Notes: generated from the letters alone by a model not told the origin. A stretch of DNA of 64,000 nt from Sciurus carolinensis (GCF_902686445.1 NC_062220.1:95294143-95358142), one strand, 5' to 3'. Positions 21,276 through 32,984 are shown, counted from the first letter of the stretch. Numbers and translations: made by a program.

Positions 21276-22320
21276 TTTTAAATTTTTATTAATTTTATTT
21301 TAACTTTTGCCTTGCTTTTATAAAAACAAAAAACAGAAAAACAAAAAACAAAAAACATTATGCTCTTTCCTGCCTCAAGTCCTTTCCAAACATGCTCTTT
21401 CTTTCAGGAACACTCTTCTCCACCTGGGTTTCTGTAGCTCTTTTCTCACAGTTCAAGTTATTACCTCCCCCAGAGAAACCATTCATGAGTCTTCTGTCTC
21501 AAAAAACAACTTCTTCATTTTTTTCCCATGACACTCTTTCTACCTGACATAATATCTCTCTGTCAAGTTCCATTAAAAAATTCCTTATATCTTAAGTTTT
21601 TTTAAAAAAAAAAAAAACATTCAACAAATTGAAATTGACTCCTTAAAAAGGCAATTTGGAGATTCTTTGGACTTTGACAAAGATCAGTACCTATTTAATG
21701 CCTAATTATAGATTAGTGATAGTTCATGAACAATTTGAGACAAGTTTACAAGAAGAACAAGAGCTTGCATAAGAAGGCAAGTAATTCACTGCTTCCTTCA
21801 TCTAGAAAGTCTTAGCAGGAAAATGAAGTGGACTGAACTCAATAGTGCTTGATCACACACTTGATTTACATTTGGTGCAAGATCCTTATTCTGTTACAGG
21901 TCAGTCACAAAGGACTTGCTGACCAGCATTTTTAGTAACATTGATGTAGCTCATCTAGCTCTGTCTTCCCTGCAATTCTTTACTATATTTTTGAAAACTA
22001 TTTTTTAAAATTTCTCAACATGGCTGGAGACAAGTGTAAGAAAGCATGGTTTCCTGACCTCAACACACACATACACATATGATATACATGTCAATGAAAA
22101 CTTTGGGATACGTGTATTGATGATATGTATGAAGGGTGATGAGAAAAGATAGATATGAAAGAAGAAATAGATTTTCTGTTGAAAAGTCTATTTTCCAATG
22201 TGCACAGCATGATAATGATTTGATAAAACAGGCAGGTTAGAACAAAAGGGTGTTTTCTGCTACTATAAGCTTCCTTCAGTTCCAGGATTCAATTTCTCCC
22301 TTCTGTTCTTCCTCCTTGTA
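21276..22320. other. Unique sequence with A-rich tracts
   Basis: A-rich simple sequence occurs at about 21321-21358 ('aaaaac' units), with another A run at 21602-21618. A 74-codon frame (21307-21531) starts in the A-rich tract and is not credible. Otherwise unrecognised. Confidence 0.4.
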
Positions 22321-22324
22321 GGAA

Positions 22325-22445
22325 TATGCTATCATTCACATGGCAGATATTTACCCTGTGCCTACCATGGACCAAGCACTGGGGACATACTGTGAATAAG
22401 ATAAGAGACTCTGTTTTTGTGGAAATTATATCCTTGTAGGAGGAA
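22325..22445 (-). mobile_element. L2 LINE 3' fragment, antisense
   Basis: 'ctaccatggaccaagcactg' followed by 'gggacatactgtgaataaga' is the reverse complement of the L2 3' UTR (gttcactgctgtatccccag...). Confidence 0.6.
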
Positions 22446-22639
22446 AGACAACCAAATTGTTTTGAAATCTCATCTCTATTATTTTAGAATGATATTAAAC
22501 AGTATTAGTGACCATATAGGGTGTACCCAGTACATGATAGGAAAATTAGGGAATTTCAACCCATCAAATGACTTCAAGATTAGTGAGAAAGATGACAAAA
22601 GTAAAATAAAATGTTATTGTTGTAATATCCTTTTTAGTA

Positions 22640-22665
22640 TCTCTCTCTCTCACACACACACACAG
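22640..22665. repeat. Compound (CT)n(CA)n microsatellite
   Basis: About six CT units run straight into about seven CA units. Likely length-variable between individuals. The 115-codon frame at 22417-22764 reads through it and is unsupported. Confidence 0.9.
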
Positions 22666-23355
22666 ACTTTTCTAAAAATGTCACCATTGATCCCAAGGAA
22701 ATATACAACTGGTCAAAAATGTTTTCTTGATAGTTCGATGGTATTTATAAATTCCCTTTCATAAAAATACAAAGAATTTCAGGTTTTTTTCCTAAAGAAC
22801 CAAAAATTTAGATGTCTTAATTGAAAAATATTAACATAATGCTTCAATAGAATTTAAGTCAAAATACCCTTTGCCCTTCTGCCCCACAAAACAATCCTCT
22901 CTGCTCTGACCTTTGTTGCAGCCTCGCAGGACTGTAGTATTCTGCTGGAGCCAGTTTCTAATTTCAACTACCTGCTTTACTTAGCAGAGAGGCAAAAAAG
23001 ATCCTGACTCAGCAGGAAAAGCTTTCATACCTCAAAAATTGTGTCACTTAATTAAATTAGGCTTCCTAAATGGAAATGATCTTCTAATCTATACTTGCAA
23101 ACATGCTGCTCTTTGGCGGAATGCTTTTGAAATTTTTCCTAAAATAACCACATTGTACTGGATAATTTAAAGCCCTGGCTGAGGGAAGTTTCCATCTGTA
23201 GCTGGCCTGCTGCCCTTAGAGAGTGTTCCAAGCAGACCAGGGTGTCCACCATGCCCATCTTGGGATCTGTGAAGGGCCAAGCTGCTTGCACTACAATCAG
23301 AGAGGAGGTTTACAAAAATATAGATTGTCAGGTCTCAGCCCTGCAACTGGATCCA
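22666..23355. other. Unique sequence, some of it possibly conserved
   Basis: The stretch 22985-23190 includes 'cacttaattaaattaggctt' and 'tctttggcggaatgcttttg' and has no repeat signature. A fragment near 23300-23350 ('aaaaatatagattgtcaggt') weakly recalls MER5. No gene seen. Confidence 0.35.
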
Positions 23356-23359
23356 GAAA

Positions 23360-23640
23360 GGAAGGCCCAACATGTAAAGCTGGGGAGTTTGAAGTTTATC
23401 TAGAAAGCAAGTGGGAGCCACAAAAATTTTGAGGCAGATGGACATTAAAAGGAAGTACAGAGGATGGATTAGAGTGGGAGTCAAACACACATAGAGGACA
23501 GTATTCAGGAAATTCTGTAGTGACCCAGGGTAGGTGATCAGGGCCAGATGAAAGGTGTGGGGAGAAGGCTAGCATGTAGAATCAGGACATTTTGCAGGAG
23601 GCAGAGCTTAAAGAACTCAGTAACTAATTGGACATAGTAG
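23360..23640 (-). mobile_element. L2 LINE fragment, antisense
   Basis: 'ggggagtttgaagtttatct' then 'agcaagtgggagcca' and 'ggaggcagagcttaaagaac' follow L2 in reverse complement (compare the longer antisense L2 at 55082-56725). The 69-codon frame at its left edge is unsupported. Confidence 0.55.
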
Positions 23641-24680
23641 GTATTGCATAAACAGGAGGAGCTGAAATGCCTTCCACGCCCTGGCTTGATTTAAGGGAAT
23701 TAACACGGACCCTGGGAGGAAAAAAAGAAAGGAAAAGCAAATGAGAACCTAAACCTGATGAACTCATTAAATGCTTTGAAGTCCTTCCTTCTGTAAAAAG
23801 GCTATAGCTTAGCATTGTTTGCAGTTAGAGCCAACAAGCGAAGGTCTGAAATAAAAGCTTTGGATACGTGTGTGACTCATAAGAAGTAGGATCAAAACCC
23901 TCTGTTCTACTTCTACATAAGTATTAGAGAAAATTGGAAAAGAGAGAAGAGATGTATTCTAAAGAAGGTTCAGCCCACCATTGCATCTAATAGTGCAATG
24001 CTGGGAACAACCTACATGTCTACTCTTGAAGATTGCTGATCCACTTATTAACTAGTGTGTGATGTAACAACTAATAGTGGCACCTTCAAACCTCATGACT
24101 CCATGTGAAAACAGGTGAGAAAAGGGTCACAATTGAGATGGAGTGACAATCCCCCACATACACAGAAAAGTGTCTGAGAGCCTATAGAACAAAGTATCAG
24201 CAGTGTTTTTCTTGGGGTGGATGGATTACAGATATTTTTCCTTTCATAATACACACATTTAAATATTTTCACCCATAGCATGAATTGACTCAATATAAAA
24301 GATGTATTTTAATAGGAAACAAAGCCCATTATTCAAGTTTCACAGTGTTGATTTGTCAATATCCAATGTCCCTCTAATTAGCCATGCAGAATACCTGCCC
24401 CAGGATCTTCACAGAGTATAATGTGAATTGAAGGAGGATAAGCTTCTGCATCTGAGACAAGTGATACCAGTGGGTGAAACCCAAAAGAACCTACCCTTGT
24501 GCCCTGCCTGTGGGTACTGTGCATTAAGTCCCTGACTACAGAAAAAACATAAACCTGACTGGCTACTTTCACCTCTCCTCATGCTGAAATGTCTGAGTCA
24601 TGCTTTAGCACTACCTCTATGATTGACAAAAAGTTATATGAAAGCCCATCTCTAGATACTCTGAAAACTAATCTCATATT
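23641..24680. other. Unique sequence, no gene seen
   Basis: Several 60-66 codon minus-strand frames without domains. No named repeat. Confidence 0.4.
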
Positions 24681-24684
24681 TGTA

Positions 24685-24850
24685 CTGCCTGCCTTGTAGT
24701 AGGGTTATTTGTGCATGTTCGTTATATACCCTATTAAACTACAAACTCCTGGAAGGTAGAATTTATGTCTGATTAGGGTTTGTATTCCCTGAAGTGCCAA
24801 TAGTTTGCATATATTAGGTATTCAATGTTCATAAAGAGAATTATTGATGT
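24685..24850 (+). mobile_element. L2 LINE 3' end
   Basis: 'aaactacaaactcctggaag', 'gtagaatttatgtctgatta' and 'atattaggtattcaatgttc' match the L2 3' UTR in sense with its terminal interval. Confidence 0.6.
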
Positions 24851-24963
24851 TTCTTATGTAAGACCCAGTGGAATAGGTTATATTTAGAATTTAGTGCTAG
24901 CCATTCCTTCCCTTAAGAATGGAGAGCCTTCCTTTATAACTAATCAAACTTATATAAGTCATC

Positions 24964-24994
24964 ATTTTCTTTTCTTTTCTTTTTTCTTTTTACC
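24964..24994. repeat. (TTTTC)n simple repeat
   Basis: Four to five TTTTC-like units in a pyrimidine-only tract. Confidence 0.85.
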
Positions 24995-25239
24995 TGGGCT
25001 TTGCAGAACTACATTTTAAATCCTCCATCTTGCTATCTATAACATCCTGCTTCCTTCTCTCTCCATGGTCTTGAGATATCACTTGAATGAACCTGTGGAC
25101 AGACATACTACATGGGAGTTACCTCAAAGTCATTTTGCAAGTTGATGGGATAAACAGAGAGCTTAGTCACAAGTAATAATCTGACAATTAAAACAAGATT
25201 AAAAGTGAATTTTCAATAAAGTGAAGATACCGACTTTTC

Positions 25240-25670
25240 ATCACGGCATGTGGAGGCTCCCTCAGCAGACTTGCTTACCTGTGACCTCTTGTCCTTCCCT
25301 AACCCCAGAACTTTCATGTCCTCGAATAGGCTCTGGCCACTTGGCTAGTCCTGGAATACTTCTGTCTCAGGGCTTTCAGGACATTTCTGTGCCTGAAACA
25401 CTCTTTCCTAAGTTCTCTCCAGCATTCAGGTTTCTTACCCAGGCCCTGCCTGCCCAGTCTCCCACATGAATGCCCTCCCAAGGGTCCTTCTCTGCACTTC
25501 ACCCTTCTTCACTTTCTCCAAGGCACCAGCACCTGGTGCCTCTCTGGGACCTCCCTGAGGACAGGCACCTCATCTTTCCTCTTCACAGTCAACCCTGTGC
25601 CTAGATGAGGGTCTGGCATATAAGGGGCATTGAATAAAGATTTGCTCCATCAGAGAATGAATGAATGCTT
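25240..25670 (+). mobile_element. L2 LINE 3' end
   Basis: 'ctggccacttggctagtcct', 'gtgcctgaaacactctttcc', 'gacctccctgaggacaggca', then 'gggtctggcatataagggg' and 'cattgaataaagatttgctc' ending in 'gaatgaatgaatg'. This is the L2 3' UTR including its terminal GAATGAATG repeat. The 82-codon frame at 25221-25469 is L2 debris. Confidence 0.7.
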
Positions 25671-25755
25671 AACACACTCCTGCACTAGGTCACAGAGAGA
25701 AACCTTGTTCTTTTTCAGCATGACCAAGGGGGGAGTGAGGGAGGCCCTGGGGTCT

Positions 25756-25785
25756 GGGGGTGGGGTGGGGTGGGATAGGGTGGGG
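25756..25785 (+). repeat. G-run tract able to form a G-quadruplex
   Basis: Six G-runs of 3-5 bases separated by T or ATA occur within 30 bases ('gggggtggggtggggtggga' and on to 'tagggtgggg'). This meets the usual four-run, short-loop pattern. An unrelated 85-codon frame crosses it. Confidence 0.85.
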
Positions 25786-27635
25786 AGGAAAGCTCAGCAG
25801 GGGAGTGGCTTAGACCTCCCACATGGTTTCCTTAGCACTACATTCTCTATACATGGCTCCTCTCTGATAGAAAGGTGCGGCAGCTAAAAGAAAATGTGAA
25901 AAGCAATGATTGACAGACGATATGCCTGCAAAAGAACACTCTCTCTAGTCAGCACTAAAAATTTGAATCAAGTTTCTATTAAAAACCCAATCCTGATCAC
26001 TATATGTTGTAGTCCATAAAGATGACAGTGGAAAGGTACAAATTGGACCCAGATCCACTCAAAGCACCGTTTCCTCCACAGCACCTAGAAGATTTGTTAA
26101 CATTGCTTGGGAGCAGCATGTTTGTCTGTATGTTATGGATTTAACTGGAAGGATGCCTGTCCCCCCATACAAGGATACGCACACCCGATATAATGCTTGC
26201 TTTCTGAAGTCTTGATCTCCCCAGACTGCCTGTGTTCCAGTATTTTATTTTTTTCCTTCCTTACAGAATGTCTTTAAAGCAAAACTCTGAAGGAAAAATG
26301 AATACACTTCATTTATTTTTAAACTCTGCCAAATCATCACAGGCAGGCAATAGAAAGGAAAAGAGGAAAGTGCGTGGTGTAATAGAGCCATATTTTTTCT
26401 GTAGCTGCTTCATTAATTCTCAGGACCTCTGACCGCCTTCCTTTCGGAATGCGACTCCATTCAAATCTTACATTATCTTGCCTTCTTCCAGCCATTCATT
26501 ATTGCACAAATCATGCCACCATGGCATTCTGCCAACATGAGTTTTAATGTCACTTTTATATCACCTAACTGTAGACCTTGGAAACCATTTGTGAGCTGGG
26601 AATCAGACCTGTTTCTAGCTCGAAGGTTATCTATATTTGGAATACTTTGTGTAGCAGCAAACATTAAGACCATGGACTTTTAAATGAAATCCTGAAAACT
26701 TGGTCTATATATGCTGATCTCCATCCAAGTAATACTGTTTCATATGACAAGGGCACTCCTTCCTGAGGCAGAATCAGCAATGGCAAGAAACTGTCTATCA
26801 GTGATTCCACAACAGAAAATCTATTTCCTTGCTCATTCAATAATACTGACAAACCTAATTTATCAAACTTTACATGTAAATGATAAATGATTGGGGCAAT
26901 GTGTTGATATCAATATGAACGGTCTCTTTCTTCTTGCAAGTATGACTAACATCCATGAATTGAATTAATGCACCATTTGACAGTTTTGAACATAGAGGTA
27001 AAAAGAAATCACAGAAGATGACGGAGTAATAATGAAAGAGGAACTTTGACCATAAAACAAATTATTCTATAAAAGAGACCAGAATAGAAACCCAGTTAGA
27101 ATTAGGGCCAGTTTTATTTAAGAGACCCATTAGCCATCTGGAAAACATGATAAGCAGCGTGTTGATTACATCAGCAGGCTGTTTCAAATGGGACTGGCTG
27201 GCTAGCAACCATCGAGAAAATTCAAGGTGTAGAGGATGTTTAGAAATGTGCATGGAGAACAATAAATCATCAATGCCCTGCTGCAACTGGCTTGTTTGTA
27301 ATTGACACGTCTATACATTTTTAGGAGCATAAAGTAGTAGCCAGTGTTTCCACAAGTTTTTATTGCAGGAAATTGATATAAGCTAGTGTATGAGAGCCTC
27401 CTTATCACATTATCTTCTTTTCTAAAATACATAGGAATATATAATTTTGGTCAACAGAAAACTTGAATATTTCCATCATAACAGGCTTCTAGCTAAAAAA
27501 GGTAACATACTTCTAAGTCACATTCCTGAGTTGGATCCCATAATGTGTCATATTAACCATCACCCCAATTATCCCAGGCTGGCCCCAGTTCTCAGCCCTG
27601 GCTTGGGGTAGGACATTTTAGGAGGTTTCCTAATC
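25786..27635. other. Unique sequence, no gene seen
   Basis: A long stretch without any repeat I recognise. There is an acceptor-like pyrimidine tract ending in AG at about 26242-26268, followed by a 66-codon frame (26232-26432) with no domain. Minus-strand frames of 62-76 codons at 26473-27432 are likewise unsupported. Freedom from repeats over about 2 kb is mildly unusual here. Confidence 0.4.
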
Positions 27636-27652
27636 TGCCACTAGGGGGAGTG
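27636..27652 (+). promoter_or_regulatory. CTCF-like binding site
   Basis: 'tgccactagggggagtg' matches the CTCF core (CCASYAGRKGGCR) at all but one of the strongly constrained positions (A where C is usual near the right end). If bound in vivo it would act as an insulator or loop anchor, and motif orientation would matter for looping. Motif match only. Confidence 0.45.
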
Positions 27653-28145
27653 TTGGCCAAACGTTGTGCTTCTGGGAAAGGGAGGGTACTGCTGACTGCT
27701 TCCAGAAGCTCAGACTCACTGAAAAGAAGGACAGGGAGACAAAATGAGGGGGAGAAGTCATGGTCTCTGAGTGAGTAAAACCAAGAGGCACTTCTGGCAG
27801 CAGTTCAGGTACCTGGCAATGAACATCTGACTGACTTATTAGGGGTTAATGATAAAAGACTCAAAAGGGTTACCAAAGACCTCAAGTTTCTGGAAAGAGA
27901 ATGTGTCCTAGCTAATATCTGCCCCCTCTGACTCTCAACCAATATTCCTTCCAGGGAAGTGGAAAGTACATTAACCACTCAGGGAACATCTGGATATTTT
28001 GGTAACCTGAGTCTTGATATTACATGTACACATTCTTTTCGTATGTGCTTTTCCTGTTGTTATAACCCTTCCATTGATTTTATATTTAACTTTCTCTGTA
28101 TTAGCAATTTTACTGTCCATTTCAAAAATATTACAATTTAATTGA
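27653..28145. other. Unique sequence, no gene seen
   Basis: A 60-codon frame at 27959-28141 has no domain. No repeat named. Confidence 0.4.
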
Positions 28146-28149
28146 AGCA

Positions 28150-28400
28150 TATTTGGAAGATATACAAAAATACAAAGAAGTTAAAAAACATTTGTGATCC
28201 TTATGCTCTAAGAGTTAACGTGATCATACAGTCTTCCAGAATTATTTCTGATTTTATAATTGCATGTTTTTTCTAGATGAAATCATTATGTTTGTCTTAT
28301 GTTTCACCACAAATGTTAAAACCATTAGCACACTCCCATGACAGTAGTCTTCTTAAGTACCTATCTCTTAAAATACCAGACTGTTTATTCTGAGTTTCTG
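28150..28400. mobile_element. Possible old LINE-1 UTR fragment
   Basis: 'gaagatatacaaaaatacaa' with 'tgatcatacagtcttccaga' loosely follows L1M 3' UTR composition. Low confidence; could be unique AT-rich DNA. Confidence 0.3.
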
Positions 28401-28699
28401 ATTTTTTTAGGATAAACTCCTTGTTTTGGGACCAATGATCAAAGATTGGAGAAACTTAAGTCCTTGATACCTACTGCCATTTTCAGGAAGACTCTACTAA
28501 TCTGTACTTCAAACAGGAGAGTGTGAGACTGCTTTATTAGCAGTTCATATGTTTTTTCCCGAACTCTGAAGATTCACAAGTAGTCTATAGTTATTTTGCT
28601 GTGTGTGCACTGATCTGTGTATGTACTGAGCTCATCAAGCACCCTGGCATGCTGACACCCATCACAGCCATTAATAATGTTTCAATCTCCTCTGTTTTC

Positions 28700-29340
28700 A
28701 GATAATTTAGTTAATTCATGTTTCCTCTATATTTGATCTGAGAAATATGTCAATGGTTTATCTTCATTGATTTGTTTAATGAAAATAGTTCTTGGATTCA
28801 CTTATTGGTTGAATCATTTCTTTATTTTCTAATTTATCACTTTTCATTATCTTTCCTCTTGTATTCTTTGGGTGCTTTTGTGGTTATTTCCTAATATGAG
28901 TTAAATCCTGAGTTTATTTATTTTCAGGCTTTCTATGAATAATTTTTAAATGACTGCAGAGCTATAAATGCATCATGTGAAGGCGGCTTTGGCTGTACCC
29001 CATAAGTTTTTTTTTGGTGGTACCGAGGATTGAACTCAGGGGCACTTAACCACTGACCGAGCCACATCCTTGCCCCTTTTATATTTTTATTTAGACACAG
29101 GGTCTCACTGAGTTGCTTAGAGCCTTGCTAAGTTGCTAAGGCTGATTTGGAACTTGTAATTCTCTTGTCTCAGCCTCCTGAGCTGCTGAGATTACAGGTA
29201 TGTGCCACCATGCCTGGCTCCCATAAGTTTCGCCATACCATGTTTCAATGTCATTGTTTCTAGATAGTCTTTAATTGTATTTTTGATTCAATAACAAGTC
29301 TGTTATTTTCAGAATTTATTGAGGGCCTTTAGCCATATAA
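28700..29340 (-). mobile_element. Old LINE-1 ORF2 region, antisense, split by a SINE
   Basis: 'atcttcattgatttgtttaa' with 'atagttcttggattcactta', and 'gctgtaccccataagttt' continuing after the SINE as 'cgccataccatgtttcaatg', follow the reverse complement of the L1 ORF2 endonuclease/RT linker. The B1-ID at 29010-29219 interrupts it. No open frame survives. Confidence 0.6.
29010..29219 (-). mobile_element. B1-ID composite SINE, antisense, with 11-bp target duplication
   Basis: The left edge is a T run (the tail read backwards), then 'ggtggtaccgaggattgaac' (ID part), 'acagggtctcactgagttgc' and 'tcagcctcctgagctgctga' followed by 'gattacaggtatgtgccacc' (B1 part). It is flanked by exact copies of 'cccataagttt' at 28999-29009 and 29220-29230, proving retroposition into the L1. 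Confidence 0.92.
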
Positions 29341-29349
29341 GATATACAC

Positions 29350-29425
29350 CTTTTTTCCAGTACCAATGATTGAATTGAGGGTCTTTGGTAGGCAAGTGAA
29401 GTGCTCTATGGTGATTGATCCCTTC
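29350..29425 (-). mobile_element. Decayed ID-like SINE, antisense
   Basis: 'ccagtaccaatgattgaatt', 'gagggtctttggtaggcaag' and 'tgctctatggtgattgatcc' align loosely to the ID reverse complement. Confidence 0.5.
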
Positions 29426-29535
29426 TTTAAAGTTGTATAGATATTGAAGCATTCTCTCAGTGAAAGGTACCAACTCAATATGAACCTGTTAGTTGACCCT
29501 TATTAATAAAATTATTAAAGTATTCTACATATTAT

Positions 29536-29720
29536 TTATTTTTACTGTATGGTATATTGAACACAAGGGTGCTCTACCACTAAGTACTACCCCTTTTAAT
29601 TTTTTATGTTGAGATAGGATCTCACAAAGTTGCCAAGGCTGGCCTCCAACTTGCAATCCCTCTGCCTCAGGCTTTCCAAGTTGCAAGAAGTACAGGCTTG
29701 TTCTACCATGTCCAGCTATA
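29536..29720 (-). mobile_element. B1-ID composite SINE, antisense, decayed
   Basis: The ID part reads 'tgctctaccactaagtacta'. The B1 part reads 'gatctcacaaagttgccaag', 'ctctgcctcaggctttccaa' and 'gtacaggcttgttctaccat'. It is clearly older than the copy at 29010. Confidence 0.75.
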
Positions 29721-30565
29721 TATTATATTTTGACATAATATGGCAATAATGTAATACGTCATCACAACTATGTTTTTGTTCTTTTCTTCTTGCATTTCTA
29801 GCCACCCCCCCATATTTTTTGATGATACTGGGTTAAGAATAAAGATTCACCATTGTTCTTTTTCTTATAGTTTGAACTTCTAATCTCTAAAATGACTCTG
29901 TCACATTTAAAACATTTTGGCTTCATGATGTGCATATCACCATTCCTACTTTCTGCTATTTTCATTTGTGTGCAATAACTTTCTTTTAATTTTTTTTCTA
30001 CCATTGAAGTTGTTGTTTTGAGTGGTACATGACTGTATATTTTTAAGTTCAATTTGAGATCTCTGTCAACCTCACAAGAAGTTTAACTCAGTCTGATTAT
30101 AGCCACAATGTGTTGTTTTTATCCTTGACATTTCCTCTTTAGTGCTATACTATAAGTTTGTGCATATCAGAATCAACCAAGGAACTGTAATTGGTAGTGG
30201 TTTATTTGTATAGTATGTGCCATGTGTGTTATTTTTAAACACACTTGCTTAAGCTTCACTACTCTTCAGTTTAGAAACTCTGGGGTGATTCTGGATCTAA
30301 GGCTCAATAAGTGAGTATAATGTGCTGCAAAGGATGAGAACACTGCTTTAAATATTTCCAAACTCTTCATTATATTTCTTTAATAATCAAAGTCAAGAGT
30401 TAAAAGAGTTCCCTCAGCAAACCTCTCCATTCACTTCCTTATTGTTAGTAATATTGTAAGGGATTTTGTTTTCTTATTAATATTCTAGAAAAAAATTTTA
30501 AGAATTCATGTTGATTAGAGTTATTATAGAAGTTGATACACACTGATAGTAAAAGTTAGTACAGA
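29721..30565. other. Unique AT-rich sequence
   Basis: An 84-codon minus-strand frame (29798-30052) has no domain. A weak MER5/MER58-like phrase ('catatcagaatcaaccaagg') lies near 30165-30185. Nothing else recognised. Confidence 0.4.
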
Positions 30566-30570
30566 ACATT

Positions 30571-30935
30571 GGATCTTACACATCTACCAAAGGTCCATGT
30601 GGTAAAGGCTTGGTCCCCAGTCACAGTACTATTGGGAGGTATGGAATCTTTATGAGGTGGGCCTAGTGAGAGGTCTTCAGGTCATTGGGGGTGTGCCCTT
30701 GAAGGGGATGGACCCTGACCTCTTTTTCTCTTTGTTGTTTTCTTCCAATGAAGTCAGTAGCTTTGCTTTGTCAGGTAATCCCTGCCATGATGTGCTGCCT
30801 TGTTACAGGTCCAAAAGCAACAGGGCAGACTGATCATGGAGTGAAATCTCCAAAACTATGAGTCATATAATAATCCTCTAGATAATTGATTATCTTAGGT
30901 ATTGGTCATAGTGTAGCAACCTAACACAAATATAC
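30571..30935 (+). mobile_element. MaLR (MT-like) LTR
   Basis: 'aaaggtccatgtggtaaagg', 'gtactattgggaggtatgga', 'tcattgggggtgtgcccttg', 'cctgccatgatgtgctgcct', 'ctccaaaactatgagtcata' and 'aacctaacacaaata' follow the same order as the older LTR split at 12386-13172. Solo LTR, no internal region. Confidence 0.7.
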
Positions 30936-30984
30936 TAAAAATTAAAGTCCTCTCTTGATTCCTAGACTAATTCTCCAACATCCA

Positions 30985-31245
30985 TCCTTACTAGAATTAT
31001 ATTCCTTTTCCAGACTTCCTACATATATGAAAACACATGCACACACAAATATATTCATATACTTAAAACAAGTATACATACACAACACACACAGATCATA
31101 TATGGTATATTGTCCTACAACTTTCTTTGTTCAAAAATTATTTCTTGGCAATATTTCCATATCAAATATACAGAGATGCACTTCATTCTATGCAATAAAT
31201 TCATATTATCACAATTTATTTATCCAGATGCCACCATATAGCAGA
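30985..31245. mobile_element. Old LINE-1 3' UTR-like fragment
   Basis: A degenerate (CA)n/ATAC tract ('cacatgcacacacaaatata') is followed by 'aaattatttcttggcaatat' and 'atgcacttcattctatgcaa'. This resembles the L1M/HAL1 3' region. The 128-codon frame (30955-31341) lies over it and is not a gene. Confidence 0.5.
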
Positions 31246-32205
31246 CATGATAACATGGAATCACCATGCAAGCGTGGAGCATGGTGCTTCCAAATGTGGT
31301 TACAGAACCCTGTCCTTGGACTTAATCCATTTGAGGTTTAGAACTCTATGACTTAACTAGATAATATTGCTTTCTACCCTCTAAGTTTTCACTGTTTTCT
31401 GACATCTTTGGCAGCAAAAGCAGAATCTGTCCTGAGCACTTAGGATGTACCTGACCACAGTTTTATTGAATCAATGATCATTGATAACAATGTAAAATGA
31501 CCACACTTTTACTACTCTTCTGAAATAAGAATTAAATAGTTTACTCTTTTCTATCCTCCTCAATGCAGGAACAAAAGACAAAAATCTGAGTTTCTTAGGT
31601 TGTGGTTGTGCAATGTAAGAGCTGGTCACTCGGTCTGGAATTCCTGCTCCCCGAGAACTCTGATTTGTGGAATCAGGAAGAGGTGGAGATCATTCAGAAG
31701 AACTGTTGCTCAGTGTAAAGCTCTTCAGGTGAGGAGATATTGGGGCGAGGTTAGAAGCTTCTGTTGACCAATAGGGCTGGATACCAGAATGGCCACACCA
31801 TTCTCATTGCTTTTACCAAGGGAATCCTGGCTCACTGGTGAGGCAGTGTTTATGAATGATTTCAGCTGGAGGGGAGCTTGAAAAGGACTACCTGGAAAGG
31901 TCTTTTCTACAAAGAATTTAAGGTCTAAAATTATTGAGTTTCCCCAGACTCTATGAAGACATGGTAACTATCTACAAGTACTTAGCAGGCGTAGGACCAA
32001 GGTGAAACATGAACTGTTTAAGGAACTTTGCTTCTTTGTGAGAAAGTCTTGGCAGGTAGAGGTAATTAATTTAAGAAAAATGGCATTGTAGCTGGGGATC
32101 TAGGGAAACCTCCCTTTGAAAGAGATCTATTAAACAAGGGTCCCAAAGGACACACTTAAGTCATTAAACTGGGCCAGTTATTTGAGGACATAAGAGAAGA
32201 AATAA
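31246..32205. other. Unique sequence, no gene seen
   Basis: Text at 31620-32170 has higher GC and no repeat I can name. It lacks open frames over 60 codons. It could be an unrecognised old repeat or a conserved non-coding stretch. Confidence 0.35.
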
Positions 32206-32207
32206 AG

Positions 32208-32375
32208 AATTTTTTTTTAATTTTTATTTTTTTAATTTAGATTCATTGTACACAAATGGGGTACAACTTTTGTTTCTCTGGTTGTACATGAAATAGAGTC
32301 ACACCATTTGTGCAAATCATACATGTACATAGGTTAATGATGTTTATCTCATTCTATTATCTTTTTCTTCCCCCC
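32208..32375 (-). mobile_element. LINE-1 3' end, antisense
   Basis: A T-rich tail (32208-32240) is followed by 'attcattgtacacaaatggg', 'gtacaacttttgtttctctg', 'gtacatgaaatagagtcaca' and 'catacatgtacataggttaa'. This is a 5'-truncated L1 of a sciurid-type subfamily differing from the 1535 and 34298 copies. Confidence 0.7.
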
Positions 32376-32984
32376 AAAAATAATTTTAATAGGGGTGGGT
32401 GATGATAGGAAGGGTACAGAACGCTGTTTAATTAGTTACATTTTTCCTATTGTTTTGGAAGAGTTGTAAACATGGAGTTTCCATTTCTTGCTTGGATTCC
32501 AGTGATTAGAAAAACAACATTACCAAGAGATCTAAGCCTGGCATTATTTGCCCACCAAATTTACTCTTTGCAATGTGTTTGGTCAGCTGTGCTTGGCCTC
32601 TGTGACTAGCTGTATTTGTTCAAAAGCTAATTAGCTCGAAGGGTAAAAAGATCAGTGAGTTAATCCATAATCTCGAGTGACTGATGAGATCTAACTGCCA
32701 AGTGATGCTGGAGCAGACCCCCCCATTTTCTTTTAAAGGATTAATAAAGGATGCTAGCTATTCTCAAATATTAGCCTTTCTAAGAATAAGGCAGGATAAA
32801 ACAAGAGAAAAGACAATCAGAGATTTTTAAGTACCACCCCCCCATTTATATAGTAATTTTGCCAATAAAACTTCTAGAAACTCAGGGTAGTATGCAAGCC
32901 ATCCTTGCTGGGTCACTCTGGGGTCTGGTGTAGATTTAAGCAGAGGTGGCTTTTTGTTTCCCAATAATTGCAATGAAGTCTTCT
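32376..32984. other. Unique sequence, possible conserved core
   Basis: Low-repeat sequence at 32560-32700 includes 'ctaattagctcgaagggtaa' and 'gtgagttaatccataatctc'. Short C runs lie at 32719 and 32836. No gene seen. Confidence 0.35.

Noticed and set aside
30955..31341. 128-codon frame
   Set aside because: It spans an AT/CA-rich L1-like fragment and has no protein family features.
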